DNA from: Clostridiales bacterium
GTDB taxonomy: Bacteria; Bacillota; Clostridia; Lachnospirales; Lachnospiraceae
Reading direction: 5' to 3'
Length of the DNA: 51,942 bases
Assembly: GCA_021204045.1 (NCBI GenBank)
Contig: JAJQAA010000064.1
Span: forward strand, 1 to 51,942
The notes under the pieces are model-generated. The model worked only from the letters and a program-made list of their open reading frames with translations, was not told the DNA's origin and did not search any database. A program made the translations under genes and the position numbers. Shown here in pieces: positions 18,323 to 27,140 of this stretch. Within the stretch, counting starts at the first letter, position 1. Every line of letters begins with the position of its first letter.

Positions 18323-18351
18323 ACTATATCATGGCCTCCTGAATTTTGCAA
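18323..18351 (-). promoter_or_regulatory. Promoter of the surface-protein operon
   Basis: On the minus strand TTGCAA (18346-18351) and TATAGT (18323-18328) are separated by exactly 17 bp. It is the only good sigma-A-type promoter between the first surface gene and the divergent transporter gene, so it probably drives all three surface genes. Confidence 0.7.
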
Positions 18352-18362
18352 GAGGCAATTTA

Positions 18363-18429
18363 CGAAAATTCGGTTGAAAATTCAGTCGACAATTTTCGGA
18401 AAATGTTCAAGAACCATTTCCGGCTCTTG
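18363..18429. promoter_or_regulatory. Inverted and direct repeats between two divergent promoters
   Basis: The 75 bp between the divergent -35 boxes contain two direct GAAAATTC copies 12 bp apart (18364 and 18376). They are followed by an inverted AATTTTC copy (18391-18397), giving a 7-bp inverted repeat with an 8-bp spacer. A second, imperfect inverted repeat (CAAGA/TCTTG arms, 18408-18429) overlaps the transporter -35 box. The placement suits operators for a regulator acting on one or both promoters. Confidence 0.35.
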
Positions 18430-18455
18430 ACGTTACTTTTATAGTATCTTATAAT
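18427..18455 (+). promoter_or_regulatory. Promoter of the EamA-family transporter gene
   Basis: TTGACG (18427-18432) and a perfect TATAAT (18450-18455) are 17 bp apart, about 90 bp upstream of the ATG. Confidence 0.8.
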
Positions 18456-18545
18456 TAATCTGTTTCGATAAGCGATCGAATTCCTGTCGACCGCTGTACC
18501 GGGAATTCCAATTCACGGTTCGTTTACTTAAAGGAGCGCCCCATT

Positions 18546-19409
18546 ATGAATCGTTATAAAGGTATCGCCTGTATTATTTTTTCCGCCTTCTGTTTTGCTC
18601 TGATGAATGTCTGCGTCCGCCTTGCAGGGGATGTTCCTTCCATTCAGAAAAGTTTTTTCCGCAACCTGATCGCTTTTATCATCGCGGCATTTATACTGTG
18701 GCTCCAGAAAGCACCGCTGCGCTGCCAGCCGGGAAACCTGAAATTTCTTCTGCTGCGCTCCGCCTTCGGTACGGTCGGCATCCTCGCAAATTTTTATGCC
18801 GTTGATCACCTCGCTCTGGCGGACGCGTCCATGCTCAATAAGCTTTCTCCTTTTTTTGCCCTGCTGTTCAGCATCTGGATTTTAAAGGAGAGGGCTACGA
18901 TTGCGCAGCTTCTGGGCGTCGCCGGCGCCTTTGTCGGCGCGCTGTTCATACTCAAGCCCTCCTTTGCCAATGCTAACCTCTTTCCGGCAATGATCGGTTT
19001 CATAGGAGGACTCAGCGCAGGCATGGCCTATACCATGGTGCGTCTGCTCGGCGAGCGAAACGAACAAACACCGTTGATTATCTGCTTCTTTTCGGCGTTT
19101 TCCTGCCTCATTGTGCTTCCCACCACATTCCTTAACTTTCATCCGATGACGCTGCAGCAGACGGTAACACTGCTGCTCGCGGGCACTGCGGCCGCGGGAG
19201 GCCAGTTTGGTATCACCGCCGCCTACTGCTACGCGCCTGCACGGGAAATTTCGGTCTATGATTATTCCATGATCCTGTTCGCCGCAATTTTCGGCTATTT
19301 TATTTTTGACCAGATTCCGGATATCTACAGCGTGATCGGCTATGTGATTATCTGTGGTATCGCCGTGTGGATGTTCCAGTACAATAAAAAACACGCTCCG
19401 GCCACGTAA
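18546..19409 (+). CDS. EamA/RhaT-type drug/metabolite transporter (DMT superfamily, 287 aa)
   Basis: The 287-residue protein is almost entirely hydrophobic, with about ten predicted membrane segments. It shows the internal duplication of EamA proteins: the first half ends in the A-D-A-S-M-L-N-K-L-S-P-F-F and L-K-E-R pattern, and the second half repeats a Y-x-x-A-x-E-x-S-x-x-D-Y-x-x-x-x-F-A pattern. Family members export or import amino acids, nucleosides or other small metabolites across the cytoplasmic membrane; the substrate cannot be read from sequence. AAAGGAG precedes the ATG, and a near-consensus promoter lies 90 bp upstream. It is a single-gene unit closed by a terminator shared with the convergent activase gene, and it is divergent from the surface-protein operon. 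Confidence 0.88.
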   Translation: MNRYKGIACIIFSAFCFALMNVCVRLAGDVPSIQKSFFRNLIAFIIAAFILWLQKAPLRCQPGNLKFLLLRSAFGTVGILANFYAVDHLALADASMLNKLSPFFALLFSIWILKERATIAQLLGVAGAFVGALFILKPSFANANLFPAMIGFIGGLSAGMAYTMVRLLGERNEQTPLIICFFSAFSCLIVLPTTFLNFHPMTLQQTVTLLLAGTAAAGGQFGITAAYCYAPAREISVYDYSMILFAAIFGYFIFDQIPDIYSVIGYVIICGIAVWMFQYNKKHAPAT

Positions 19410-19435
19410 TGAACCGGGCGTGTACATTTTATTCT
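19385..19435. terminator. Bidirectional rho-independent terminator
   Basis: A GC-rich hairpin (arms ACACGC-CCGG and CCGG-GCGTGT, 19391-19423) has a T-rich tract on its right and an A-run on its left. It can therefore end both the transporter transcript and the convergent activase transcript. Confidence 0.75.
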
Positions 19436-19441
19436 TTCTAA

Positions 19442-22400
19442 TCAGACCGCTTTTCCCTGTGCCTCTGCCAGCCGCACATTCATCACCAGCATCTGCAGGC
19501 GATTCTCGATATTGGCAAAGCTTACGTCCGGGTCGTAATCGAGCGGCAGAATCTGGATATCCGGATAAAGCTCCTTGATCCGCTTTGTGATTCCGCGCCC
19601 CACAACATGATTGGGCAGGCAGCCAAACGGTTGCAATATGATCATCGTCCTGCACCCATGTTTCGCGTGATGCAGAATCTCGCCCGGAATCAGCACACCC
19701 TCTCCCGCGTCGAAGGTATGGTGGAAAATCGGGTCGCTGTCTTTTACCAGATCCTGCATGCGGCAGGCCGGTTCGTACAACGGGTGCCATTTCGCGATCG
19801 CGTCCGTCATATCATGGGCGAGGTTGAATACATGATCCGCCGTATAATACCATATCTTCTCGCCAAGCGGCTTTTTCACATGATATTCCTGAATCTGCGC
19901 ATCCTTATAAAAATAAGTCTTGCGGATCACATCCGTCATCCGCGCTTCGATAATCTCAAAACCATTCGCCTCAAGATACGCCTCAATATCATGGTTCGCT
20001 CCCGGATGGAAATTCAGCAGATATTCCCCGACAATCAATACCCGCGGTCTTACATGACTGCGGTCATAGGAAACCTGATTCATGAGATCGATCGCCCTCG
20101 CGAAACCGCGGCGCGCCCCGGAAATCCCGTGTTTTTCAAGACCATCTACAAGCAGATCCATGCCCTGTTCAAAGGCACGCTCCGCGCTTCCGGCCTCCGT
20201 CTCATAAGGACGGATCTTGCGCAGCAGTTCCTCCAGCGCATCGATCATCGGCAGCGCGAACGCGATGCGGGTCGCCGTGAGCATATTCATCTTAAATCCC
20301 GGGTGCATGTTGTGATAATCCACGTCGTCATTAGTCAGCACCGGCACCTGGGCATAGCCCGCATCATCCAGCGCTTTGCGCAGCAATGTCCCGTAATGGG
20401 TCAGGCGACAGTCGCCCACATATTTGCCCATCGCGACTGCCGTTTTATCCGGGTCGTACTCCCCGCTGCGAATCGCCGCGATCGCCTCACCGATCACAAT
20501 CTGCGCCGGGAAGCAGATATCATTGTGAACATACTGCTTGCCCATGCGGATCGCTTCCTCGCGGCCGATAGCCAGCGGCACCGCACGGATGCCCTGGGAA
20601 GACATCGCGGCAGACATCACGCGGCAGAACGCGTGCGAAGTGTTCGGCACCAGCACGGTCAGCTTATCGCGGTCATCCTTCGTATATTTAACCGTATACG
20701 GCTCCGGCAGCGGCTGCGGCTCTTCCGTCCGGCCGGCGCGGCGGCGCATCTGCACCGTCTCCAGGAAGGAACGCACACGAATGCGCAGCGGCCCCTGAAT
20801 ATCGCTCTCATCCAGCTTGAGCACCAGCGGCACCTTGCCGGAAATCTCTTTCATCAGCCGGATAATCTCATCGGACAGATAGGCGTCATGACCGCAACCG
20901 AAGCTGACAATCTGCACGTATTCCAGCCGGTCGTCCGAGGCCGTAAGAATTGCCGAGGAAAGCATCCGCGCGTGATAATTGTTGACAATGTCAACGCGGC
21001 TGCGGCTTAAATCCACCTCATTGGCGTGAGCCAGCGAATCCGCCGTCAGCACCGGAATCCCCATTTTAGCGAACATCTCCGGCAAGCCATGGTTGACCAG
21101 CGCGTCATTCTGATAAGGCCGGGATGCGAGAACAACCGCAAATTTTCCCTCACGGCCGACTTTCTCAAGGACCTCCTCGCCCGCCTGTTTTAACTGCGTT
21201 GAAAAGCTCTCCTGCGCCTGATCTCCTGCCTGAACCGCCTGTCTCGTAAGCTCCGCGGAAATTCCAAAGGTTTCCTGCATCCAGGCTGTAAGCTGCCGGT
21301 CGCGGTCCGCGTTCGTATACCAGTGAAACAGCGGCGCGTCGAAGGGAATGCCCCAGCGTTTCTGCGGATTGTCGGAATTGCGCACAACGATCGGGTAGCC
21401 TTTGACTACCGCACACATCGACTCGCTCGTCGACGCCGTATTCTCCGAAGGCACGGTCGTGATCGATGGCATGAAAATGCGGTCGACGCCGTATTTCGCC
21501 AGGCTGCGGATATGGCCGTGCACCAGCTTGGCCGGGAAACACACGGTATCGGAAGTCACAGCCGATAAGCCGCTCTCGTAAATTTTACGTGTGCTGAAAT
21601 CAGAAATATGTACGTCAAAGCCCAGCGCCCGCCAGAACGTCGTCCAGAACGGCATGGTCTCCCAGAAGGAAAGCACGCGCGGAATACCTATCGTCACACC
21701 GCGATCCGAAGCCAGCTTCGGGCAGTCATAATTCATAAACAGCAGCTTCTGGCGTAGCTTGTAAAGATTTGGCGCTTCCTTTGGTAGTGTCACCGCGATC
21801 TCTGCCGCAGCCGTTTTAAGTCCCGCTGCCTTTATCCCATCTCCCGGAAGCGTCACAATCTCCCCGCGCTCACAGCGGTTGTTAGTGACCCAGGAGCCGC
21901 CGTTTGAGAACGTCAGGATCGTGCGTTTGCAATGGTTCGCGCAGAACGGACAGGGTGAATTGGACTCCCGCGTATATGAAAAATCATCCATGGCGTCCAG
22001 CCCGATAAACGTCGGATCCACTGCCTCACGATGCACATGTTCTTTTGTCAGCAGCGCCGCTCCGATCGCGCCCATGATACCGGAATAAGGAGCGCGCACA
22101 ACCTCGCGGCCCATATACTGTTCCATCGCACAGAGCACAGCGTCATTCTGGAACGTACCGCCCTGTACGACGATCTTAGTACCAAGGGAATCCAGATTCG
22201 CGACCCGGATCACCTTCGTAAACACATTTTCAATGATCGAGCGGCACAATCCGGCCATAATATCCTCGGCCTGCTTGCCGTTGCGCTGCTCGGTGATGAT
22301 ACTGCTGTTCATAAAGACCGTACAGCGGCTGCCAAGCGCGGCCGGGTGCCTGGAATGGAAAGCTGCATGGGCAATCTCCCCGACCGGAATATTCAGCGAA

Positions 22401-23839
22401 GCCGCAAAGTTTTCCAGGAAAGAACCGCAACCCGAAGAACAGGCCTCATTGACCAGAATGTTTGTGATAATGCCGTCGTCCAGCCAGATCGCTTTCATAT
22501 CCTGGCCGCCGATATCAAGGATGAACGTCGCGTCGCCGATATACTTTTGCGCCGCCCGCACATGCGCCACGGTCTCCACCGTATGGTATTCTGTCCGAAA
22601 TGCTTTCGCAAACAACAGCTCGCCGTAACCCGTCGTGCCCGCAGCGATAATTTCCAGATCGGCTCCCGCATCACGGAAATGGTCGCGCATCGCAATCAAA
22701 GCCTTTTTTGCAACCAGAAGCGGTTCGCCCTCATTCGGCGCGTAGAAGGAATCCAGGATGGTTTCCTCTTCATCTATCAGCACAAATTTGGTCGTCGTAC
22801 TGCCGGAATCAATTCCCAGATAAGCACGCACCTTCTCTCCTGCCTTCGGCTCCAGACGCGGCGTCTGCGGCTGCGCATGACGGCACAGGAAAGCTTCCTG
22901 CTCCTGATTGTTCGCAAAAAAGGGCTTTGCGTCCGTCCCGGACAAAAGCGCCTTGTTTTTCAGGCAATGCTCCTCGACCATCGTGATCAGCTCCGCAAGC
23001 GAATGAGCGACGCTGGTCTCCGAAAACATCCGCTCCAACGCCAGCGCGGCGCCGTGCGCGATCGCCGTCTCTGCGTGCTCGGGAATCAGCACTTCCTCTT
23101 TGGACAGATTCAGCCGCTCCGCGAACACGCGCACGAGCACCGGATTGAAGGTCACAGGACCGCCCTCAAATACGACCAGACTGTTGATCTCCAGTCCCTG
23201 CGCCAGACCGCCGATCGTCTGCTTGGCAATCGCATGAAACGCCGAGAGCGCCAGATCCGCCCGCGAAACTCCCTGGTTCAGCAGCGGCTGGATGTCCGTC
23301 TTGGCATAGACGCCGCAGCGGCCGGAAATGTCATAGAGACAGCTGCCCTGCTCAGCCAGCGCGTTGAATTCCTCGATCGGCACCTTCAGCAGCGTGGCAA
23401 TCTCATCAATAAAAGCACCTGTGCCACCCGCACAGCTGCCGTTCATACGCATATCCGCTACCTGTAAAAGACCGTCCTTATCCTGACGGAAGAAAATCAT
23501 CTTCGCGTCCTGGCCTCCCAGCTCGATCGCCGTGCCAACCTTTTCATAACGTTCCCGCAGGATAATCGAGTTTGCGACTACCTCCTGGACAAAGCAAAGG
23601 CCCATCGCCTCAGCCACCGGCTTCGAGCCGGAGCCGGTCAGACATACATGAAACTCATCCGAATCCTTTGTTACCCCAGAAGCCTGAAGTTTTTTCAATG
23701 CCTGGAAAACGCTCCCCGCCTGATCAGCATTATGCCTCTGATAATCCGAATAAACCGGCGTCTGACCGCCCACGGGAAGTACTACTATTTTTGTCGTCGT
23801 GGAACCGATATCCAGCCCCACAAGATATTGCCCTGTCAT
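19442..23839 (-). CDS. Fused two-ATPase-domain 2-hydroxyacyl-CoA dehydratase activase-like protein (1465 aa)
   Basis: Two BadF/BcrA-type ASKHA ATPase domains lie in tandem: one starts at residue 7 with G-L-D-I-G-S-T-T-T-K, the second near residue 343 with G-I-D-S-G-S-T-T-T-K. Each carries the Cys of the bridging [4Fe-4S] cluster (G-S-C-A-G-G-T-G near residue 136 and A-C-S-S-G-C-G in the second). A CPFCANHC cluster near residue 640 leads into a DUF2229-type region and a C-terminal part resembling the CoA-dehydratase D component. Classical activases (HgdC, about 260 aa) transfer an electron to 2-hydroxyacyl-CoA dehydratase using ATP. Proteins with this long fused layout are widespread in Clostridia, but their substrate is unsettled. 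No separate dehydratase subunits are encoded nearby. A TTTACA-N17-TATAAT promoter lies just upstream, so it forms its own transcript. Confidence 0.9.
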   Translation of the reverse strand: MTGQYLVGLDIGSTTTKIVVLPVGGQTPVYSDYQRHNADQAGSVFQALKKLQASGVTKDSDEFHVCLTGSGSKPVAEAMGLCFVQEVVANSIILRERYEKVGTAIELGGQDAKMIFFRQDKDGLLQVADMRMNGSCAGGTGAFIDEIATLLKVPIEEFNALAEQGSCLYDISGRCGVYAKTDIQPLLNQGVSRADLALSAFHAIAKQTIGGLAQGLEINSLVVFEGGPVTFNPVLVRVFAERLNLSKEEVLIPEHAETAIAHGAALALERMFSETSVAHSLAELITMVEEHCLKNKALLSGTDAKPFFANNQEQEAFLCRHAQPQTPRLEPKAGEKVRAYLGIDSGSTTTKFVLIDEEETILDSFYAPNEGEPLLVAKKALIAMRDHFRDAGADLEIIAAGTTGYGELLFAKAFRTEYHTVETVAHVRAAQKYIGDATFILDIGGQDMKAIWLDDGIITNILVNEACSSGCGSFLENFAASLNIPVGEIAHAAFHSRHPAALGSRCTVFMNSSIITEQRNGKQAEDIMAGLCRSIIENVFTKVIRVANLDSLGTKIVVQGGTFQNDAVLCAMEQYMGREVVRAPYSGIMGAIGAALLTKEHVHREAVDPTFIGLDAMDDFSYTRESNSPCPFCANHCKRTILTFSNGGSWVTNNRCERGEIVTLPGDGIKAAGLKTAAAEIAVTLPKEAPNLYKLRQKLLFMNYDCPKLASDRGVTIGIPRVLSFWETMPFWTTFWRALGFDVHISDFSTRKIYESGLSAVTSDTVCFPAKLVHGHIRSLAKYGVDRIFMPSITTVPSENTASTSESMCAVVKGYPIVVRNSDNPQKRWGIPFDAPLFHWYTNADRDRQLTAWMQETFGISAELTRQAVQAGDQAQESFSTQLKQAGEEVLEKVGREGKFAVVLASRPYQNDALVNHGLPEMFAKMGIPVLTADSLAHANEVDLSRSRVDIVNNYHARMLSSAILTASDDRLEYVQIVSFGCGHDAYLSDEIIRLMKEISGKVPLVLKLDESDIQGPLRIRVRSFLETVQMRRRAGRTEEPQPLPEPYTVKYTKDDRDKLTVLVPNTSHAFCRVMSAAMSSQGIRAVPLAIGREEAIRMGKQYVHNDICFPAQIVIGEAIAAIRSGEYDPDKTAVAMGKYVGDCRLTHYGTLLRKALDDAGYAQVPVLTNDDVDYHNMHPGFKMNMLTATRIAFALPMIDALEELLRKIRPYETEAGSAERAFEQGMDLLVDGLEKHGISGARRGFARAIDLMNQVSYDRSHVRPRVLIVGEYLLNFHPGANHDIEAYLEANGFEIIEARMTDVIRKTYFYKDAQIQEYHVKKPLGEKIWYYTADHVFNLAHDMTDAIAKWHPLYEPACRMQDLVKDSDPIFHHTFDAGEGVLIPGEILHHAKHGCRTMIILQPFGCLPNHVVGRGITKRIKELYPDIQILPLDYDPDVSFANIENRLQMLVMNVRLAEAQGKAV

Positions 23840-23868
23840 TCGTAAAACCTGCCTTCATATTTCTGCGA

Positions 23869-23897
23869 ATTATAACACAGCAAATGCAGCTTGTAAA
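23869..23897 (-). promoter_or_regulatory. Promoter of the activase gene
   Basis: Minus-strand TTTACA (23892-23897) and perfect TATAAT (23869-23874) are 17 bp apart, about 30 bp from the ATG at 23839. Confidence 0.78.
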
Positions 23898-23911
23898 GAT
23901 GCCTTAACGAC

Positions 23912-23940
23912 ATCTGAACAATGCGGATATCTGAACAATG
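23912..23940. repeat. 12-bp direct repeat, 17-bp period
   Basis: ATCTGAACAATG occurs at 23912-23923 and 23929-23940, directly after the stop of the ketopantoate-reductase-like gene. It is one of several short tandem repeats next to gene ends in this window. Confidence 0.8.
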
Positions 23941-23945
23941 ACCTC

Positions 23946-24896
23946 TCATACATAATCAAATTTCCCTTTGTTCTTTTCTTCCAGCGCTTTGATCAAATCG
24001 TATACGACTTCGTTATACGGGCAGGCCACTCCCACTTCACGACCCATACGGATCAATGCGCCGGAAAACATTTCAATCTCTGTATCACGTCCGGCATCAA
24101 GATCCTGCAGAGTCGAATAATGCTGTGCCGGTTTTGCATCCGAACGCGGCAACTCTCCCCGAATCTCGATGCCCTTTGCCCTGGCGACCGCAGCCACCTC
24201 GTCGCGCAGCTTTTCACTCAGATCTTTCACATAGCTGCTGTCATCATAGGCGCCAACACCCACGCCCAAAATCGCCTGCGGAAGATTTCTTGCGATATTC
24301 AGCGAGAATTTTTCCCAGACATCACGCAGGATATTATCACTGAGATGATATATCAGACCACTCCCGCTTAACACCTCCGACACCTGCTGCACACGCGGAT
24401 CGGACTTACTGTCAGGCACATCTACACCAACAAAAATCCCCATTGGAGCACTGGGCAACGGGAAATGAATGGTGTTTCCCTCCCGATAGGAAGCAATCCG
24501 GATTAACGCGCGTACCAATCGTTCTGTTCCGATCCGGGCGCCAATAATTTCTTCACTGTCAATGCCGTTTAACAGACTTACTACCACTGTATGCTCTCCG
24601 ACTACGGTCTCGATATCCTTCAGTGCCGCTGGAAGCGCATTGTATTTGACACAGACAAATAATACATCCACTCCGGCGGCCTCATACGGAGTTTTTACAC
24701 AAAGCGGATAGTTTTTGTCGTTGATACACAACCCTTCGGTTTCCAGTCGTTTTTTTCTCTCGCCATCAGCAATCACCCACAAGCGATCACCATATTTTTC
24801 GGACAATCCCATCACAAGATAAGCGCCGATCGCGCCTGCGCCCAGTATACCGACGCACTGTCTGTCAACCTCCTGATCCTCCTTTAAAATGTTCAT
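23946..24896 (-). CDS. Ketopantoate reductase-family (ApbA/PanE-like) dehydrogenase (316 aa)
   Basis: The protein opens with a Rossmann NAD(P)-binding loop G-I-L-G-A-G-A-I-G-A-Y near residue 17, then F-V-C-V-K-Y-N and a V-V-S-L-L-N-G-I segment, the order found in ApbA/PanE proteins. Family members reduce 2-oxo acids such as ketopantoate with NADPH in the cytoplasm. Many paralogues act on other substrates, so pantothenate synthesis is not assured. The frame extends up to 25022 into the upstream gene. I chose the ATG at 24896 because GGAGG lies eight bases before it and the longer versions would overlap. It follows the FAH-family gene by 43 bp on the same strand, suggesting a two-gene catabolic unit for an oxo or hydroxy acid. 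Confidence 0.82.
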   Translation of the reverse strand: MNILKEDQEVDRQCVGILGAGAIGAYLVMGLSEKYGDRLWVIADGERKKRLETEGLCINDKNYPLCVKTPYEAAGVDVLFVCVKYNALPAALKDIETVVGEHTVVVSLLNGIDSEEIIGARIGTERLVRALIRIASYREGNTIHFPLPSAPMGIFVGVDVPDSKSDPRVQQVSEVLSGSGLIYHLSDNILRDVWEKFSLNIARNLPQAILGVGVGAYDDSSYVKDLSEKLRDEVAAVARAKGIEIRGELPRSDAKPAQHYSTLQDLDAGRDTEIEMFSGALIRMGREVGVACPYNEVVYDLIKALEEKNKGKFDYV

Positions 24897-24939
24897 TCCG
24901 TTTTCCTCCATTCTGCTCTTTAGATGTAAAAAACCGGGA

Positions 24940-25692
24940 TTATTCCACCCGGTTCCAGATGCTTCCGATACCTTCGACCTCGACCTCGATCCGATCTCCC
25001 GGATGCAGGCGGGCCGCACCAACCGGTGTCCCGGAAGCGATGATATCGCCCGGCTCCAGCGTCATGTAAGCGGAAATAAATTCGATCAGCTCCGGAATGG
25101 AAAAATAAATGTCCGAAGAATTTTCATGCTGCACGACCTTCCCATTCAGCCTTGTCTCAATCATCACGTTTTCCGGATCGATCTCATCGCTTACCAGCGG
25201 CCCGATCGGGGAAAACGTATCACAGCCTTTTCCGCGCCCCAAGGTCTGATCTTCATCACACATCGTCACATCAGAAACATCGTTGATGCAGGTGTAACCG
25301 AACACATAGTCCATCGCGTCCTCAAGTTTTACTTTTGTGCAGCGCGTACCGATCACAACCGCAAGCTCCCCCTCATAATTAACCACATGGGCCGGATCCG
25401 GAAGGCGAATCGTCTCACCGGAAGCGATCACCGACGTCTTCGGCTTCTGGAACAGTTTTGGGATTCGCGGATAAGGGATCTTTTTCGCGTCCAGAAATGA
25501 CCTATAATTGGCTGTGACACCCACGATCTTTCCGGGAATGCAGGGTGCCAGCAAGCGCACCTCATTGAGAGGGAGGCCGACTCCCGTCCTCTTCGCTCCG
25601 GAAATATAATCGCCGTCCAGTTCGTAAACAACGCCCTTCTCCAGTTCGCCAAATCTTACTTCCTCGTTATGTTCATAGCGGATATATTTCAT
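24940..25692 (-). CDS. Fumarylacetoacetate hydrolase (FAH)-family protein (250 aa)
   Basis: The 250-residue length and motif order fit bacterial FAH-superfamily hydrolases, isomerases and decarboxylases: G-V-T-A-N-Y near residue 60, N-Y-E-G-E-L-A-V-V-I-G (the two Glu bind Mg2+/Mn2+), then G-Y-T-C-I-N-D-V-S-D and G-C-D-T-F-S-P-I-G-P. Known members cleave C-C bonds in acylpyruvates or rearrange 2-hydroxymuconate derivatives; the exact substrate here is unknown. The ATG at 25692 is chosen over an in-frame upstream start at 25743 because GGAAGGAG stands seven bases before it. The next gene, a ketopantoate-reductase-like dehydrogenase, is probably cotranscribed. Repeats just upstream look like operators. 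Confidence 0.87.
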   Translation of the reverse strand: MKYIRYEHNEEVRFGELEKGVVYELDGDYISGAKRTGVGLPLNEVRLLAPCIPGKIVGVTANYRSFLDAKKIPYPRIPKLFQKPKTSVIASGETIRLPDPAHVVNYEGELAVVIGTRCTKVKLEDAMDYVFGYTCINDVSDVTMCDEDQTLGRGKGCDTFSPIGPLVSDEIDPENVMIETRLNGKVVQHENSSDIYFSIPELIEFISAYMTLEPGDIIASGTPVGAARLHPGDRIEVEVEGIGSIWNRVE

Positions 25693-25727
25693 GATACTGC
25701 TCCTTCCTGTTCTATCTTTCTTTATAG

Positions 25728-25767
25728 AAACTGTTTTTCTCACAGTTTAAAACATTTTTTCTCACAG
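25728..25767. promoter_or_regulatory. Operator-like repeats upstream of the FAH-family gene
   Basis: A perfect 7-bp inverted repeat (AAACTGT and ACAGTTT, 7-bp spacer, 25728-25748) lies 36 bp before the start codon. Its core TTTTTCTCACAG recurs 22 bp upstream (25756-25767), so two direct copies lie on the same helix face. A TTGACA is present at 25791-25796, but no -10 stands at ideal distance. Confidence 0.4.
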
Positions 25768-25799
25768 CCACTTATATAGTCCTGCCAAACTGTCAAAAT

Positions 25800-27140
25800 C
25801 TAGCTTTCCACCCGTATCGCTCCCGGATAAATCCTCTGCAGCGTCTCATCGTCATACCAGTCATCCAGCAGTTCTTCCCAGATATGGCTGGCTTCCACAC
25901 CGATCAGCCGCTCCTGCTGGCGCATCAGCGCAAGACCGGAAACCGCCATATTGCAGCACATAAAAACGGCAAGCGCACGTGCCGCCCAGACACCCGGCCG
26001 CAGCGGAATCTTCCAGATCCACCGGGCAATCGGCGGATACAGCAGCTTAAACCAGACGACCGTAGCGATGCCCCAGAAAAAGCAGTAAAGCAGATTAATA
26101 CGGCCGCCCAGGTTAAACGGAATCTCACTGTAATCCCAGAACACTGTGCCAAACGCGATCTCCGAAAGCACGCTGCAGAGATATTCATAAACGCCGCCAA
26201 GCACCGTCCCCATAGCAAACAGAAAGCTATCCGGACGGTCACGGTAACGGTATAGCAACGCAGTCAACGCCGCGATTCCAAAGCCCCAGACAATGCTGAA
26301 CGGTCCCCAAACCACGCTGCTGCGGCTCATCCAGACTCCTGCCTTCAACCGGCAGAACAAGGTCTCCGTGATATCTCCCAAAAAAGAACCGATCACAAAC
26401 AGCCAGACCAGTTCATAAAAGGAACAGCGCTCCTCCGCTGCTTCCTTCGCACTTTCTTTCGCTTTCTCAATGGCTTCCGCCAGCACATCGGCCGCCTCGC
26501 GCTGACGGCGGATCAGCGGGTAAGCGCGCAGAATACGCCGTTCAATATGGCCATTCAGCCACATCTCCAGACGCACGCTAACGCCGGTAAACCAGTAATC
26601 CAGCGCCGCCCAACGCTCAATTTTGCGGCTCTTTCCGGATACCACGGCCAGAGACGCGAAAATATCCAGCAGGAACAGCACCGACAATATCCAGATCAGT
26701 ACAATCCCCAGCGTCCGAGGCAACAGACTGAAGACTCGCGCCAGCAGACCCTGACCCCAGCGCATGTAAATTACTCCGAGCAGTCCCCAGAGCAGAGAAG
26801 TCCGCAGACTGATATAACCGTCCAGGTTCCAGCCGCCGGAATAATGCCACCATTTCTCATGAAACATTCGCTCCAATGAGTGACCGGCAATCCACTCCAG
26901 CACTGTTGTCAGCACGCCCGCCGCGCAGAAAAGCCAGAAGCCATGCAGCTCTTGGAAAAACAGCAGGATCATCACGGCAGAGACACCGTATATTGTACAA
27001 AGCGGGCTGTTGACCAGTCCGCGGTTGACAAATCGCTTCTGCTGCAAAGCCGCGGCCGCGGTCTCAATGACCCATCCAAAGAACGCGCAGGCGAAAAACT
27101 GCCACAGCCATTCCGACCAGGTGTAGGTGATAATGCCCAA
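25800..27140 (-). CDS. Tandemly duplicated CmpB-type (ABC_trans_CmpB) membrane protein (446 aa)
   Basis: The protein carries two copies of the 'putative ABC-transporter type IV' (CmpB-like) integral membrane module. Both show the signature order F-x-G-x-x-x-E, then G-P-F-x-x-x-W-G or S-P-L-C-T-I-Y-G, an internal E-x-x-x-S/G-x-x-x-E, W-x-Y or W-D-Y, then N-L-x-G-x-I-x-L/S-L-x-x-x-x-x-W-G. Copy 1 spans residues about 10-150 and copy 2 about 245-405, with a charged Ala/Glu linker between. The usual protein has one module, so this is a fusion or internal duplication. Its function is not established. The start is a TTG at 27140 with AAGGAG about 11 bases upstream; it is divergent from the nucleotidase gene. 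Confidence 0.8.
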   Translation of the reverse strand: MGIITYTWSEWLWQFFACAFFGWVIETAAAALQQKRFVNRGLVNSPLCTIYGVSAVMILLFFQELHGFWLFCAAGVLTTVLEWIAGHSLERMFHEKWWHYSGGWNLDGYISLRTSLLWGLLGVIYMRWGQGLLARVFSLLPRTLGIVLIWILSVLFLLDIFASLAVVSGKSRKIERWAALDYWFTGVSVRLEMWLNGHIERRILRAYPLIRRQREAADVLAEAIEKAKESAKEAAEERCSFYELVWLFVIGSFLGDITETLFCRLKAGVWMSRSSVVWGPFSIVWGFGIAALTALLYRYRDRPDSFLFAMGTVLGGVYEYLCSVLSEIAFGTVFWDYSEIPFNLGGRINLLYCFFWGIATVVWFKLLYPPIARWIWKIPLRPGVWAARALAVFMCCNMAVSGLALMRQQERLIGVEASHIWEELLDDWYDDETLQRIYPGAIRVES

